Assembly (NCBI RefSeq): GCF_010645065.1 | Contig: NZ_JAADZW010000023.1 | Location: 1-50,956 of the forward strand | DNA length: 50,956 bases | Source of the DNA: Flavobacterium fluviatile | GTDB lineage: Bacteria; Bacteroidota; Bacteroidia; Flavobacteriales; Flavobacteriaceae | Reading direction: 5' to 3' | Shown: in pieces, positions 25,436 through 34,917 of the stretch | Layout: every line of letters begins with the position of its first letter | Position numbering within the stretch: the stretch's first letter is position 1 | Translations under genes and position numbers: made by a program | Notes under the pieces: model-generated | What the model saw: only the letters and a program-made list of their open reading frames with translations | What the model was told of the DNA's origin: nothing | Database searches by the model: none

Positions 25436-26977
25436 TTAATTTCCGCCACCCCTTTTAAGCTGCTCTTCAATTTTTGTTAAGTTGAAAGAACCTGGAGTTT
25501 GGCTAGGTGGATAATCTTTCATAGTTTGTAAAAACTTGCCTGCTAACTGTTGTATAGGTACCAGTATAAATGCACGATCCAGGAACCAGTTGTTATAAGC
25601 GTTGGCATTATGTTGTGCTTTTTCAAAAGGATCTCTTCTCAAATGGAACAACAACGGAACTCTTAATTCAGTAAAAGGTTCACGCCATACTTCAAATGCC
25701 TTACCTCTATTTTCAAGAAAAACAGCTTTCCAGTCATCATATCGCGCAGCTACAACTTGTCCGTCATCATTTACATACCAAAATTCATGACGCGGAGACT
25801 CTTTTGTTTTTCCAGTAATATAATCTAATTGATTGTAACCATCGATATAATTTTTATATGAACGCCCATTAAGAGAAACACCTTTTAATAATTTTTCTTT
25901 AATATCTGGAGCTCCCGCAATCGCTGCAAATGTTGGTAACCAATCTTCGTGAGCTACAATACCGTTCAATACCGTGCCTGCAGGGATTTTGCCCGGCCAT
26001 TTTACATAACAAGGTACACGGTAAGCCCCTTCCCAGTTTGAGTTTTTCTCACTTCTAAAAGGTACTGTACCTCCATCAGGCCAAGTATTAAAGTGAGGAG
26101 CATTGTCAGTTGAATACATCACAATTGTATTTTCTTCTAAGCCATTATCTTTAAGAAATTTTAATATATCCCCTACCATGTTATCATGCTCAATCATACC
26201 ATCGGTATATTCATCATTCCCTTTGTGACGGTGCTCCTTTTTAACATGAGTATGAAAGTGCATGCGGGTTGAATTGTACCAGACAAAAAATGGTTTGTCG
26301 GCACTTTTTTGTTTTTTTATAAATTCTTTGGTTGCCGCTAATGTTTCTTCATCAACAGTTTCCATTCTTTTTTTAGTTAATGGTCCTGTATCCTCAATTT
26401 TTCCTCCAGCATAAGAGTGAATTACACCCCGAGGACCATATTGATCTCTAAAAGTCTTACCGCTAGCTAAAACCATATCTCCAGGATAATCTTCATTTTC
26501 TGGTTCTTCTTCGGCATTTAAATGGTATAAATTTCCAAAAAATTCGTCAAAACCATGTTGAGTTGGAAGATGTTCATCCAGGTCTCCTTGATGATTTTTA
26601 CCAAACTGTCCGGTAGCATAACCTTGTGACTTAAGTACAGTCGCCATAGTTACATCAGTTTTTTGCCAGCCTTCTTTGGCTCCTGGCAAACCTACTTTAG
26701 TCATTCCTGTTCGTACCGGAACATTTCCGCCAATGAATGCCGCACGACCAGCAGTACAACTTTGTTGGCCGTAGTAATCAGTAAAAGCGACACCATCTTT
26801 GGCAATTTGATCAATGTTTGGCGTTTGATACCCCATCATACCCCGGCTCCAAAAACTGGTGTTCCATGTACCTATGTCGTCTCCCCAAATTACTAAAATG
26901 TTTGGTTTTTTTTGGGCTGAAACAGAGATAGAAATAAAGAAGAATAATAACAGCAATGTAATACTTACTTTTTTCAT
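25436..26977 (-). CDS. Secreted arylsulfatase
   Basis: A 513-residue sulfatase of the alkaline-phosphatase superfamily, exported by a signal peptide ending SVSAQ near residue 22. The metal motif is GDDIGTWN near 42-49. The formylglycine site is C74-T-A-G-R, the Cys-type motif, which needs a maturase. Further active-site segments are HMEH-like IEHDNMVGDILKFL, MYSTDNAPH and GAYRVPCYVKWPG. The substrate cannot be told. No sulfatase maturase, SusC/SusD pair or other polysaccharide genes are next to it. Confidence 0.93.
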   Translation of the reverse strand: MKKVSITLLLLFFFISISVSAQKKPNILVIWGDDIGTWNTSFWSRGMMGYQTPNIDQIAKDGVAFTDYYGQQSCTAGRAAFIGGNVPVRTGMTKVGLPGAKEGWQKTDVTMATVLKSQGYATGQFGKNHQGDLDEHLPTQHGFDEFFGNLYHLNAEEEPENEDYPGDMVLASGKTFRDQYGPRGVIHSYAGGKIEDTGPLTKKRMETVDEETLAATKEFIKKQKSADKPFFVWYNSTRMHFHTHVKKEHRHKGNDEYTDGMIEHDNMVGDILKFLKDNGLEENTIVMYSTDNAPHFNTWPDGGTVPFRSEKNSNWEGAYRVPCYVKWPGKIPAGTVLNGIVAHEDWLPTFAAIAGAPDIKEKLLKGVSLNGRSYKNYIDGYNQLDYITGKTKESPRHEFWYVNDDGQVVAARYDDWKAVFLENRGKAFEVWREPFTELRVPLLFHLRRDPFEKAQHNANAYNNWFLDRAFILVPIQQLAGKFLQTMKDYPPSQTPGSFNLTKIEEQLKRGGGN

Positions 26978-27098
26978 TTTTTAAGATTTTAATGTTTTAC
27001 TTACTAATCTTTTATAAAAATTAAGGCATTTAAATATTTGTAAAAAAACCTTTAATTAACATCTTATAAATTTAAAAGAATTGAATAATTATGCTTTA

Positions 27099-27136
27099 AA
27101 AAAGAGGTTTCAGATTATAATCTGAAACCTCTTTTT
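27099..27136 (-). terminator. Perfect palindromic terminator downstream of the fused E1 gene
   Basis: Two perfectly complementary 19-base arms meet at 27117/27118. The core is GAGGTTTCAGATTA with A/T runs at both ends. It lies about 175 bases after the E1 stop and before the arylsulfatase. The remaining bases of 26978-27310 look non-coding. Confidence 0.85.
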
Positions 27137-27310
27137 AAACAACACAAAGCATAAAACAGCAAAAAAATATAAAAAATCCCAATAGAGTCTTATAAGTTAT
27201 ATTAGAAAATGAGTAGTTATTGCAATGTCAACGAATAACCATAATTCATTTTTACAGCAAAGGCTGTTTTAGCTATAGAAATCTTCATCGCAAAATATAT
27301 CAAATTGAAT

Positions 27311-29290
27311 TTAATATTTTAGCAATTCAAATAAAGCTTCTTCAAAACGATTTTTAGGCAAAAACTGATCTTCCAGCGCTTTATTAAACGGAATCGGAGA
27401 GTCCAGACTCGCAACCCTTTTTACAGGTCCGTCAAGAAATTCAAAACACTGCTCCATAATCAATGCTGAGATATCGCTGGCAACTCCGCCAAACAGAGTG
27501 TCTTCCTGATAAATAATTACTTTCCCGGTTTTTTTTACCGATGCAAAAATTGTTTCGGTATCTAAAGGCTGCAACGTTCTTAAATCAATTAAATCAGCTT
27601 CAATATCCGGATTTTTCTCTAAGGTTTCCAATGCCCAGTGTACCGTTGCACCAAAAGCAATAATGGTTATCTTTTTCCCCTCTTTAATGAGTGCCGCTTT
27701 ACCAAACGGTATTGTATAATAATCCTTTGGGACATCCTGATAAATATTTCTGTATAAAAGCTTATGCTCAAAAAACAAAACCGGATTCGGGTCGTTTATA
27801 GCTGTATTCAGTAATCCTTTTGCATCATACGGAAATGCAGGGTAAACCACTTTTAATCCCGGCGTTTTGGTAAACCATGCTTCATTGGTCTGCGAATGAA
27901 AAGGTCCTGCCTGAGTTCCGCCTCCACAAGGCATTCTGACTACAACATCAGCTTTTTCGCCCCAACGGTAATGTGTTTTTGCCAGTAAATTTACAACCGG
28001 ATTAAAACCTGTTGAAACAAAATCGGCAAACTGCATTTCTACAATCGCTTTATAACCATTTATTGACAAACCCATAGCTGCTGATACGACAGCACTCTCA
28101 CAAATAGGCGTATTTCTGACACGGTCTTTACCATAAAACTCAACAAAACCGTCTGTAATCTTAAATGCACCTCCATACTCTGCAATGTCCTGCCCCATGA
28201 TTACAAGGTTTCGATGACGCTGCATTGATTCATTTAAACCATTTCGTATGGCATCAATAAAACGAATATTTTCACTTGGTGAATCTGCTGCAATAAACTC
28301 CTCAAACTCATAAGGCTTATAAACATCTGCCAATTCTCCTTGATATGTCGGAATAATTTCCGGTTCTGCATTTGCTACGTTTAAATTATCCTCGATTTCC
28401 TGTTTGATCTCGTTGTGAAACTGTTCATCTAATTCTGCTGTCAGAACTCCGGTTTCTGTGAGGAATTTTTGATAATTTGCAACCGGATCTTTGGCACTCC
28501 ATTCATCCCTTAATTCCTGCGGAACATACTTGATACCGCTTGCCTCTTCATGACCACGCATTCTGAAAGTCTTAAATTCCAACAAAACAGGCCGTGGATT
28601 TTCCTGCATTTCCTCTTTCAATTCTGAAAGCTTATTGTAAACTTCCAAAATATTATTCCCATCAATAATATGGCTTTCCATACCATATCCAATTCCTTTA
28701 TCTGCAAGATTTTCGCATAAATACTGTTCCTTTGTCGGAGTAGAGAGCCCATAACCATTATTTTCAATGATAAACATCACAGGCAATTTCCAGACTGCTG
28801 CTATGTTTAAAGCTTCATGAAAGTCGCCTTCACTGGTAGCTCCTTCTCCGGTAAAAACGGCTGTAATTTTTTTATTATTCTGAAGTTTATTGGCCAAAGC
28901 GATTCCGTCTGCAATTCCCAGTTGCGGTCCCAGATGCGAAATCATTCCTATAATTTTATATTCCTGGGTTCCAAAATGAAAACTTCGGTCCCTGCCTTTT
29001 GTAAAACCATTTGCTTTTCCCTGCCATTGTGAAAACAATCTGTGCAGAGGAATATCCCTTGAGGTAAAAACCCCAAGATTTCTATGCATTGGCAAAACAT
29101 ATTCCGACTCATCCAATACAGCTGTAACACCAACGGCAATTGCTTCCTGCCCAATTCCTGAAAACCATTTGGATACTTTTCCCTGTCTGATCAGGATGAG
29201 CATTTTTTCTTCGATTAACCGGGGCTTCAGTAATTTTTTATACAAATCTAATAATTGATTGTCGGTCAGGTCTTGTCTGTAAAAGATCAT
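27311..29290 (-). CDS. Fused alpha/beta E1 component of a branched-chain alpha-ketoacid dehydrogenase
   Basis: This 659-residue protein is the thiamine-diphosphate E1 of a 2-oxoacid dehydrogenase complex with both subunits in one chain. The alpha half (about 1-330) has HRNLGVFTSRDIPLHRLF, the TPP-binding GEGATSEGDFHEALN, and MFIIENNGYGLSTP. The beta half (about 345-659) has MGQDIAEYGGAFKITDGF, TPICESAVVSAAMG, EMQFADF and GPFHSQTNEAWF. Such fusion is common in Bacteroidota. E2 and E3 are not adjacent. A promoter box lies at 29312-29319. Confidence 0.93.
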   Translation of the reverse strand: MIFYRQDLTDNQLLDLYKKLLKPRLIEEKMLILIRQGKVSKWFSGIGQEAIAVGVTAVLDESEYVLPMHRNLGVFTSRDIPLHRLFSQWQGKANGFTKGRDRSFHFGTQEYKIIGMISHLGPQLGIADGIALANKLQNNKKITAVFTGEGATSEGDFHEALNIAAVWKLPVMFIIENNGYGLSTPTKEQYLCENLADKGIGYGMESHIIDGNNILEVYNKLSELKEEMQENPRPVLLEFKTFRMRGHEEASGIKYVPQELRDEWSAKDPVANYQKFLTETGVLTAELDEQFHNEIKQEIEDNLNVANAEPEIIPTYQGELADVYKPYEFEEFIAADSPSENIRFIDAIRNGLNESMQRHRNLVIMGQDIAEYGGAFKITDGFVEFYGKDRVRNTPICESAVVSAAMGLSINGYKAIVEMQFADFVSTGFNPVVNLLAKTHYRWGEKADVVVRMPCGGGTQAGPFHSQTNEAWFTKTPGLKVVYPAFPYDAKGLLNTAINDPNPVLFFEHKLLYRNIYQDVPKDYYTIPFGKAALIKEGKKITIIAFGATVHWALETLEKNPDIEADLIDLRTLQPLDTETIFASVKKTGKVIIYQEDTLFGGVASDISALIMEQCFEFLDGPVKRVASLDSPIPFNKALEDQFLPKNRFEEALFELLKY

Positions 29291-29311
29291 TTTGTTTGGG
29301 TTTTAGCATTT

Positions 29312-29319
29312 CAAATATA
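29312..29319 (-). promoter_or_regulatory. Promoter of the fused E1 gene
   Basis: The minus strand reads TATATTTG, 22 bases before the E1 ATG. The rest of the spacer up to 29641 (about 320 bases) has no gene that I can support. Confidence 0.6.
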
Positions 29320-29641
29320 TTAAAATATAACAACGCAAATAACCTGAAACGAATAAATACATTCAAAAAATAAATTGGAAGTTCAACTAAAACAGAAATG
29401 CAAATTATAATAACCCAGTTGGGTAATAATAGTTTTGGGATTTTAATTGTCGTCAGTTTGGGTTAATTTTCGATATAAAATTGTCTCGGGAACAAGAAAT
29501 TAGAATTAAAACGCTTCCCGGTACATGTCATTTGCGTGCGGAGTGTATGAGCAGTTTAGTTCTTTTTCTTTACACAAAAATCGAATTGACGTTTTAAATA
29601 AATTACATCAAACGGATTATATTAAGTATTTTTTAGCAAAT

Positions 29642-30394
29642 TTATTGAGTAACAAAATAAGGAGACAAAATATCTTCAAAATTATATAAACCTTCCTGCT
29701 TATCTTTTAAATTTTCGGCTACAAATACAACCCCGCTGCCAAAGGCTTCACGGGAAATACTTTCATGAATTAACCTGACAGTCTGAAAAGGAAACCCGAA
29801 AACAACTTCATGTTTGCCTACAATTCCGCCCGCTCTGACCGAATTTATATCATTTTCCTCTACATCCAGTATTTCAGCAATCTTCAGCGCTGTTCCTGAA
29901 ACACCATCTTTTCCTTTAAAATGTTCTTCAATAATTTCAATATCAACCCAGGGAGCAATTCTCTTCAAAAATTTAGAAGCAAATAACAAATAATTTACAC
30001 CAAGTGTGATGTTTGGGCTCCAAAATACCGTTGTGAGTTTTGAAAGTGATATTAAAAACTCTTTTTCTTTGGTAGAATAATGCGAAATAGCAGAAATAAT
30101 TTTTACTTTTCTGATACTTGCTTCTTCTCCATAATTATAAATCCCTGAGGCTGATGAAAAATCAATTATTGCATCAACGGGCTGGGTATCTAAAAGTTCT
30201 GCAATTGGAGTCGTTTCACTGGAATATATTTTTCCAGGTTCATCAGAATCGATTCCCAGATATTCAGCAGTAGTGCGATTCTCTAAAATATGGCTTCTTT
30301 TTACCACCCATTTCAGAGAAAAATTTTTGTTTTGCAATAAAACCGATGCTACTGCTTTCCCCGTTTTTCCAAATCCGATTAGTCCTATTTTCAT
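29642..30394 (-). CDS. Divergent dihydrodipicolinate reductase-like protein
   Basis: A 250-residue NAD(P)-binding protein like DapB of lysine synthesis. The Rossmann start is KIGLIGFGKTGKAV (residues 2-15). The middle, PVDAIIDFSSASG, and the signature EEHFKGKDGVSGTALKIAE match the DapB EHHxxKxDxPSGTA motif. A Phe replaces the second His, and VSG replaces PSG. The catalytic His and Lys positions are kept. It may be a second, divergent paralogue rather than the main lysine enzyme. Cytoplasmic. Confidence 0.78.
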   Translation of the reverse strand: MKIGLIGFGKTGKAVASVLLQNKNFSLKWVVKRSHILENRTTAEYLGIDSDEPGKIYSSETTPIAELLDTQPVDAIIDFSSASGIYNYGEEASIRKVKIISAISHYSTKEKEFLISLSKLTTVFWSPNITLGVNYLLFASKFLKRIAPWVDIEIIEEHFKGKDGVSGTALKIAEILDVEENDINSVRAGGIVGKHEVVFGFPFQTVRLIHESISREAFGSGVVFVAENLKDKQEGLYNFEDILSPYFVTQ

Positions 30395-30588
30395 ATTGCT
30401 CTTTTTTATAAAAATAGAATTTTCAATTTATAAAGAGGATGTTTTTAAAATTATTAACATGTTTTTAAAGAAAAAGTAGCCTAAAATTAAATTTTAATCA
30501 AATTATTAACTCTTGTTTTAATGTTAAATTATTGTACAAAACTATCAATTTTATAATAAGTTTTAAAATTCAAAACTAAAATATTCTC

Positions 30589-30596
30589 TACCTTTG
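30589..30596 (+). promoter_or_regulatory. Probable promoter of the 2OG-oxygenase gene
   Basis: TACCTTTG matches TAnnTTTG, 47 bases before the ATG at 30643. Confidence 0.5.
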
Positions 30597-30642
30597 TTAC
30601 AGAAGGTTTGGAAACCTTTTTCTTAAAATAAAAATGTAAAGT

Positions 30643-31593
30643 ATGCAAAACATTCCTAGTGTAGACTTACGTGATTTCCTTTCGGACGACCCGAAACGTA
30701 AACAAAAATTTGTAAATGAAATCGGCAGTGCATTTGAAAACATTGGCTTCGTTGCCTTAAAAGGTCATTTTTTGGATGACAAACTGGTAAACGAACTTTA
30801 TAGTGAAATAAGAAAATTTTTCGCTTTGCCAGTAGAAACCAAGCATAAATATGAAATTCCCGGAATAGGCGGACAAAGAGGATATGTTTCTTTTGGAAAA
30901 GAACATGCCAAAGGTCGTAAAGAGGGAGATTTAAAAGAATTCTGGCATTTTGGCCAGTATGTTGACAAAGATTCCAAATGGGTCTCTGAATATCCTGATA
31001 ATGTTGAAGTTAAAGAATTACCACGTTTTAATGAAGTTGGAAAAGAGGCGTATCAAATGCTTGAAAAAACAGGTGTTTATGTATTGAGGGCACTTGCATT
31101 GCATCTTGGTCTTGATGAATTTTATTTTGATGAATATGCCAAAGAAGGAAATTCTATTTTAAGACCAATCCATTACCCGCCTATTACTACTGAACCTGAA
31201 AACGCCATTCGTGCAGCTGCTCATGGTGATATTAACCTGATTACGCTTCTGATGGGTGCCCAGGGTAAAGGACTTCAGGTCCAAAATCATGACGGTGAAT
31301 GGATTGACGCCATTGCTGCTGATGACGAATTAGTGATTAATGTTGGAGATATGTTATCAAGGCATACCAACAATAAATTAAAATCTACTATTCATCAGGT
31401 TGTAAATCCGCCAAGGGAATTATGGGGAACTTCGCGTTATTCTATTCCGTTTTTTATGCATCCCGTTAGCGATATGCGTCTGGATTGTCTCGAAAACTGT
31501 ATTGACCCAGAAAATCCTAAGAAATATGACGATATTTCGGCTGGCGAGTTTTTACATGAACGTTTAGTAGATTTAGGTTTAATCAAAAAATAA
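30643..31593 (+). CDS. Isopenicillin-N-synthase-like 2-oxoglutarate/Fe(II) oxygenase
   Basis: A 316-residue non-heme iron oxygenase of the IPNS/plant-2OG family. The N-terminal domain has PSVDLRDF and FENIGFVALKGH. The iron ligands are the H-x-D in AAHGDINLITLLMGA and the distal His in STIHQVVNPP. The 2OG-binding R-x-S lies in TSRYSIPFFMHP. Members occur widely in Bacteroidota without a known substrate. A 16-bp stem-loop follows before the SUI1-like gene. Confidence 0.9.
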   Translation: MQNIPSVDLRDFLSDDPKRKQKFVNEIGSAFENIGFVALKGHFLDDKLVNELYSEIRKFFALPVETKHKYEIPGIGGQRGYVSFGKEHAKGRKEGDLKEFWHFGQYVDKDSKWVSEYPDNVEVKELPRFNEVGKEAYQMLEKTGVYVLRALALHLGLDEFYFDEYAKEGNSILRPIHYPPITTEPENAIRAAAHGDINLITLLMGAQGKGLQVQNHDGEWIDAIAADDELVINVGDMLSRHTNNKLKSTIHQVVNPPRELWGTSRYSIPFFMHPVSDMRLDCLENCIDPENPKKYDDISAGEFLHERLVDLGLIKK

Positions 31594-31614
31594 ACTTTTA
31601 AATCTCAATTTTTT

Positions 31615-31655
31615 AAATTCCAAATTCCAAACAATTCAATTGGAATTTGGAATTT
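31615..31655. terminator. TTGGAATTT repeat hairpin after the oxygenase gene
   Basis: The 16-base arms AAATTCCAAATTCCAA (31615-31630) and TTGGAATTTGGAATTT (31640-31655) are perfectly complementary. Related words recur at 32047-32136. It may act as a terminator or be a spacer repeat; AT richness makes the strength uncertain. Confidence 0.6.
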
Positions 31656-31687
31656 AGTTTTTAGAAACTATAAATCATTTTAATAAA

Positions 31688-32020
31688 ATGGACTTTAAAG
31701 ATCAGTTAAAAAATTTATTCCCGGATCACGTAGAATCCAATGAACCTGAAGAAGTTCATAAAGAAGATCATGTGCTTTACGTTCAGAAAGAACCTATGAT
31801 CTGCAAATTCGAAAAGCGAAAAGGAAAAGCTACAACCATAATCGAAGGTTACGAAGGATCTGATGAAGATTTTAAAATACTGGCCAAAGAAATCAAGACA
31901 AAATTGAGTGTTGGCGGAACTTTCAAAGATGATTCTATTATCATTCAGGGTGATTACCGTGATAAAATTATGGCTATTTTAAAAGAAAAAGGCTTTAAAA
32001 CAAAAAGAGTTGGAGGTTAA
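31688..32020 (+). CDS. SUI1/eIF1-type translation factor homologue (YciH-like)
   Basis: A 110-residue protein with the SUI1 fold in its second half (KRKGKATTIIEGYEGSDEDFKILAKEIKTKLSVGGTFKDDSIIIQGDYRDKIMAIL). The family helps start-codon selection in eukaryotes, and in bacteria its role is minor or unclear. The N-terminal 40 residues are acidic and probably flexible. It is read with the following nucleoside phosphorylase but the spacer is over 140 bases, so an operon is uncertain. Confidence 0.9.
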   Translation: MDFKDQLKNLFPDHVESNEPEEVHKEDHVLYVQKEPMICKFEKRKGKATTIIEGYEGSDEDFKILAKEIKTKLSVGGTFKDDSIIIQGDYRDKIMAILKEKGFKTKRVGG

Positions 32021-32161
32021 AATTTAAATCTCAATTATTACATCCCAAATTCCAATAAATTGAGATCGAACTAAAAATCACAAAAACTCTTGTTTAAGTT
32101 TACCAATTGGAATTTAGAATTTAAAAAATTGGAATTTTAGAAAAAACTTAGTACCTTAAAA

Positions 32162-33031
32162 ATGATAAAAGCATCAGAATTAATACTCAACCCGGACGGA
32201 AGTGTTTATCATTTAAACCTTCGTCCTGAACATATTGCACACGATATAATTTTTGTAGGCGACCAAAACAGAGTTGAAAAAATTACCCAGCTTTTTGATT
32301 CTATTGAATATTCGACTCAAAAAAGAGAATTTAAAACCCAGACCGGAATTTATAAAGGCAAAAGAATCACAGTAATGTCAACCGGAATTGGACCTGACAA
32401 TATCGATATTGTCCTAAATGAATTAGATGCTTTGGTTAATATTGATCTGGAAACCCGTCTTCCCAAAAAAAAACTTACGTCTTTAAATATTATACGAATT
32501 GGAACTTCGGGTTCACTGCACGCTGATATACCTGTTGATAGCTTTGTGATGTCTAAATTCGGATTAGGATTAGACAATATGCTTCGCTCCTATCTGATTG
32601 ATGAAGTATCGAATGCAGCAATTGAAGAGGCTTATGTAGCACACACCAATTGGGATATCCGAAAAGGAAAACCTTACGCTATTGTATGTTCTGAAAAACT
32701 GGAAAAAATTATAGAATCTGATGAAATATTCAAAGGAATTACTGCTACAGCCGGAGGCTTTTACGGACCTCAGGGAAGAGTATTGCGTTTGAATATCCAG
32801 GACGAGGATTTAAATAACAAAATGGATAATTTTAATTTTAATGGTGAACGAATTACCAATTTAGAAATGGAAACTGCTGCCATTTATGGACTTTCAGCAT
32901 TATTAGGACATAATGCTTTATCATTGAATGCCATCATTGCTAATCGTGCTTCGGGTACATTCAGTGAAGATCCGTATAAAGCTGTTAATGAGTTGATTGC
33001 CTATACATTGAACAAACTGACTGGTCATTAA
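32162..33031 (+). CDS. Nucleoside phosphorylase (PNP/UDP family)
   Basis: A 289-residue member of the PNP/UDP phosphorylase superfamily, which cleaves nucleosides with phosphate. Motifs are IIFVGDQNRVEKI near 31-43, VMSTGIGPDNIDIVLNEL near 73-90, IIRIGTSGSLHADIPVDSFV near 110-129, and ITNLEMETAAIYGLSALLGH near 238-257. The last binds ribose with its Met-Glu-Thr. Substrate base not known. It is upstream of two small genes on the same strand. Confidence 0.9.
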   Translation: MIKASELILNPDGSVYHLNLRPEHIAHDIIFVGDQNRVEKITQLFDSIEYSTQKREFKTQTGIYKGKRITVMSTGIGPDNIDIVLNELDALVNIDLETRLPKKKLTSLNIIRIGTSGSLHADIPVDSFVMSKFGLGLDNMLRSYLIDEVSNAAIEEAYVAHTNWDIRKGKPYAIVCSEKLEKIIESDEIFKGITATAGGFYGPQGRVLRLNIQDEDLNNKMDNFNFNGERITNLEMETAAIYGLSALLGHNALSLNAIIANRASGTFSEDPYKAVNELIAYTLNKLTGH

Positions 33032-33066
33032 TTAGAGAATTTGTCAATTTGAAAATTAGATAATAT

Positions 33067-33453
33067 ATGCATTTAAGAGTAGCAAGACATACAAATAATC
33101 TGAAAGCAATTGAAAATTTCTATGTTAATATTCTGGGATTTGAAACATTGGGAGGGTTTCAAAATCACAATAATTACAATGGTATTTTTATTGGAAAACC
33201 TGAATTAGACTGGCATTTTGAATTCACACAATCTCAAACAAAAGCGAATAATAAATTTGATGAAGACGATATAATTGTACTTTACCCGGATACAATTAAA
33301 AAATACAATACGTTACTGAAAAGTCTTTTAGAGAATAATATTCCGCAGATAACCGCAAAAAATCCGTATTGGAATGAAAATGGTAAAATGTTTCAGGATC
33401 CTGACGGTTATCGCATCGTAATATCTCCTTTAAAAGCAGAAAAATTGAATTAA
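33067..33453 (+). CDS. VOC-superfamily (glyoxalase-like) protein
   Basis: A 128-residue single vicinal-oxygen-chelate protein. LRVARHTNNLKAIENFYVNILGFETLGGF starts the fold and FQDPDGYRIVIS ends it. His and Glu metal-ligand candidates occur in the N- and C-terminal halves. The substrate is unknown. Only three bases separate it from the DUF4265 gene, which suggests one transcript. Confidence 0.85.
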   Translation: MHLRVARHTNNLKAIENFYVNILGFETLGGFQNHNNYNGIFIGKPELDWHFEFTQSQTKANNKFDEDDIIVLYPDTIKKYNTLLKSLLENNIPQITAKNPYWNENGKMFQDPDGYRIVISPLKAEKLN

Positions 33454-33456
33454 ATA

Positions 33457-33933
33457 ATGGAACAGGAAACACATAAAAAAATACTTTTCAGATACTACAG
33501 CGATTTGCTGGAAGATACAGTTGTAGAAACAATGTGGGCAGAGATTATTGATTTGGAAAAAGGAATTTTTAAATTAGATAACATACCTTTTTTTGGACCT
33601 CTAATTGCCACTGATGATATTTTTTACGCCGAATTTGATGAGACTGAACAAGCTCTGGTTTATAAAAAAACGATAGAAAGTTTTGGAAACTCAATACTTC
33701 AGGTTGTAATTTTAGAAAAAGGATTTGATAAAGAAATCATCAGGGAAGAATTGAAATCATTAAATTGTGCTTCAGAAGGTTTAAATGAAACTTTATTTGC
33801 TGTTGAAGTTCTAAAAGATATGGATTATTCGATTGTACAAAATCTATTAAGCCAATATGAAATGCAGGAAATTATTGAATTTGCAGAACCTTGTCTTTCT
33901 GAAAAACACAGAACGGATTTATTGAAGAATTAG
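33457..33933 (+). CDS. DUF4265 family protein
   Basis: A 158-residue cytoplasmic protein. I recognise the DUF4265-type pattern KILFRYYSDLLEDTVVETMWAEIIDLEKGIFKLDNIPFFGPLIATDDIFYAEFD. Its function is unknown. It is joined to the VOC gene by three bases. No signal peptide. Confidence 0.75.
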   Translation: MEQETHKKILFRYYSDLLEDTVVETMWAEIIDLEKGIFKLDNIPFFGPLIATDDIFYAEFDETEQALVYKKTIESFGNSILQVVILEKGFDKEIIREELKSLNCASEGLNETLFAVEVLKDMDYSIVQNLLSQYEMQEIIEFAEPCLSEKHRTDLLKN

Positions 33934-34044
33934 AGAATGTGTCAATTTTGATAATGAGATTATTTTTAAATCTAATAATTAACAAATCTAAAATCTAAAC
34001 AGCCTAAAAAACATACCAAACAACTTAACTTAAACTTTAACCTA

Positions 34045-34896
34045 ATGAAAACAGTAAAGATTGCTGGTGTTCCTGAACACTTCAATTTGCCATGGCAGTT
34101 ATGTATCGAAAATGGCGAATTCGAAGCTGAGAACATCGATTTACAATGGAAAAATATTCCCGAAGGTACCGGCAAAATGTGCCAGATGCTGCGTGATGGC
34201 GAAACAGACATAGCTGTGATACTAACCGAAGGAATCATAAAAGATATCGTTGCCGGTAATCCCAGTAAAATTGTCCAGATTTATGTACAGTCCCCTTTAG
34301 TATGGGGTATCCATGTAGCTGCAAAATCTGATTTTAAGACGGTGAAAGACCTTGAAAATAAAAAAGCAGCTATTTCACGATTAGGCTCAGGATCGCAGTT
34401 AATGGTGTATGTGAATGCACATGAACAGGGATGGAAAACTGATAATTTAGAATTTGAAATTATCAATACAATCGACGGAGCCGTTGAAGCCCTGACAAAC
34501 GGTACTGCAGATTACTTTATGTGGGAACGTTTTATGACAAAACCTCTTGTTGATAAAGGCATTTTCAGACGTGTAGGCGACTGCCCTACTCCATGGCCGT
34601 CTTTTGTAATTGCGGTTCGGGATGAATTTTTGAAAAAAAATGCTAAAACCGTTGAAAAAATCCTTGATATAATTAATAGCACCACGCAGGATTTTACCCA
34701 AATTCCGGATATTGCTCAGACATTAGCGGATATTTTTAATCAAAAGCCTGAAGATATCCAGGAGTGGCTGAAACTTACACAATGGTCTCAGAAAAATTTA
34801 ACCGAAAAAGCCTTCCTTAAAATTCAAAATCAGTTATTTGATCTGGGAATTATTGATAAAAAAAGTACTTTTGTTGAAACCGTAAAAGCAATGTAA
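34045..34896 (+). CDS. Periplasmic-binding-fold protein without a signal peptide
   Basis: A 283-residue type-II periplasmic-binding-fold protein of the NrtA/SsuA/Thi5-like group. It has TVKIAGVPEHFNLPWQLCIENGEFEAENIDL, the pair of lobe motifs GTGKMCQMLRDGETDIAVILTEG and LENKKAAISRLGSGSQLMVYVNAHEQGW, then IDGAVEALTNGTADYFMWE. The N-terminus shows no signal peptide or lipobox. It therefore probably stays in the cytoplasm, and no permease or ATPase lies nearby. It may be an enzyme or a ligand sensor. It precedes the membrane transglutaminase gene by 21 bases. Confidence 0.8.
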   Translation: MKTVKIAGVPEHFNLPWQLCIENGEFEAENIDLQWKNIPEGTGKMCQMLRDGETDIAVILTEGIIKDIVAGNPSKIVQIYVQSPLVWGIHVAAKSDFKTVKDLENKKAAISRLGSGSQLMVYVNAHEQGWKTDNLEFEIINTIDGAVEALTNGTADYFMWERFMTKPLVDKGIFRRVGDCPTPWPSFVIAVRDEFLKKNAKTVEKILDIINSTTQDFTQIPDIAQTLADIFNQKPEDIQEWLKLTQWSQKNLTEKAFLKIQNQLFDLGIIDKKSTFVETVKAM

Positions 34897-34917
34897 TAAA
34901 CACTGCTTTTTAATGCT

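Noticed and set aside
25436..26977. Arylsulfatase as part of a polysaccharide-utilisation locus
   Set aside because: There are no SusC/SusD, glycosidase or maturase genes around it in the window.
29330..29640. Possible small RNA or short gene between the E1 and DapB-like genes
   Set aside because: Only a weak CCCAGTTGGG fold and no ORF, terminator or promoter pair was found, so nothing is claimed.
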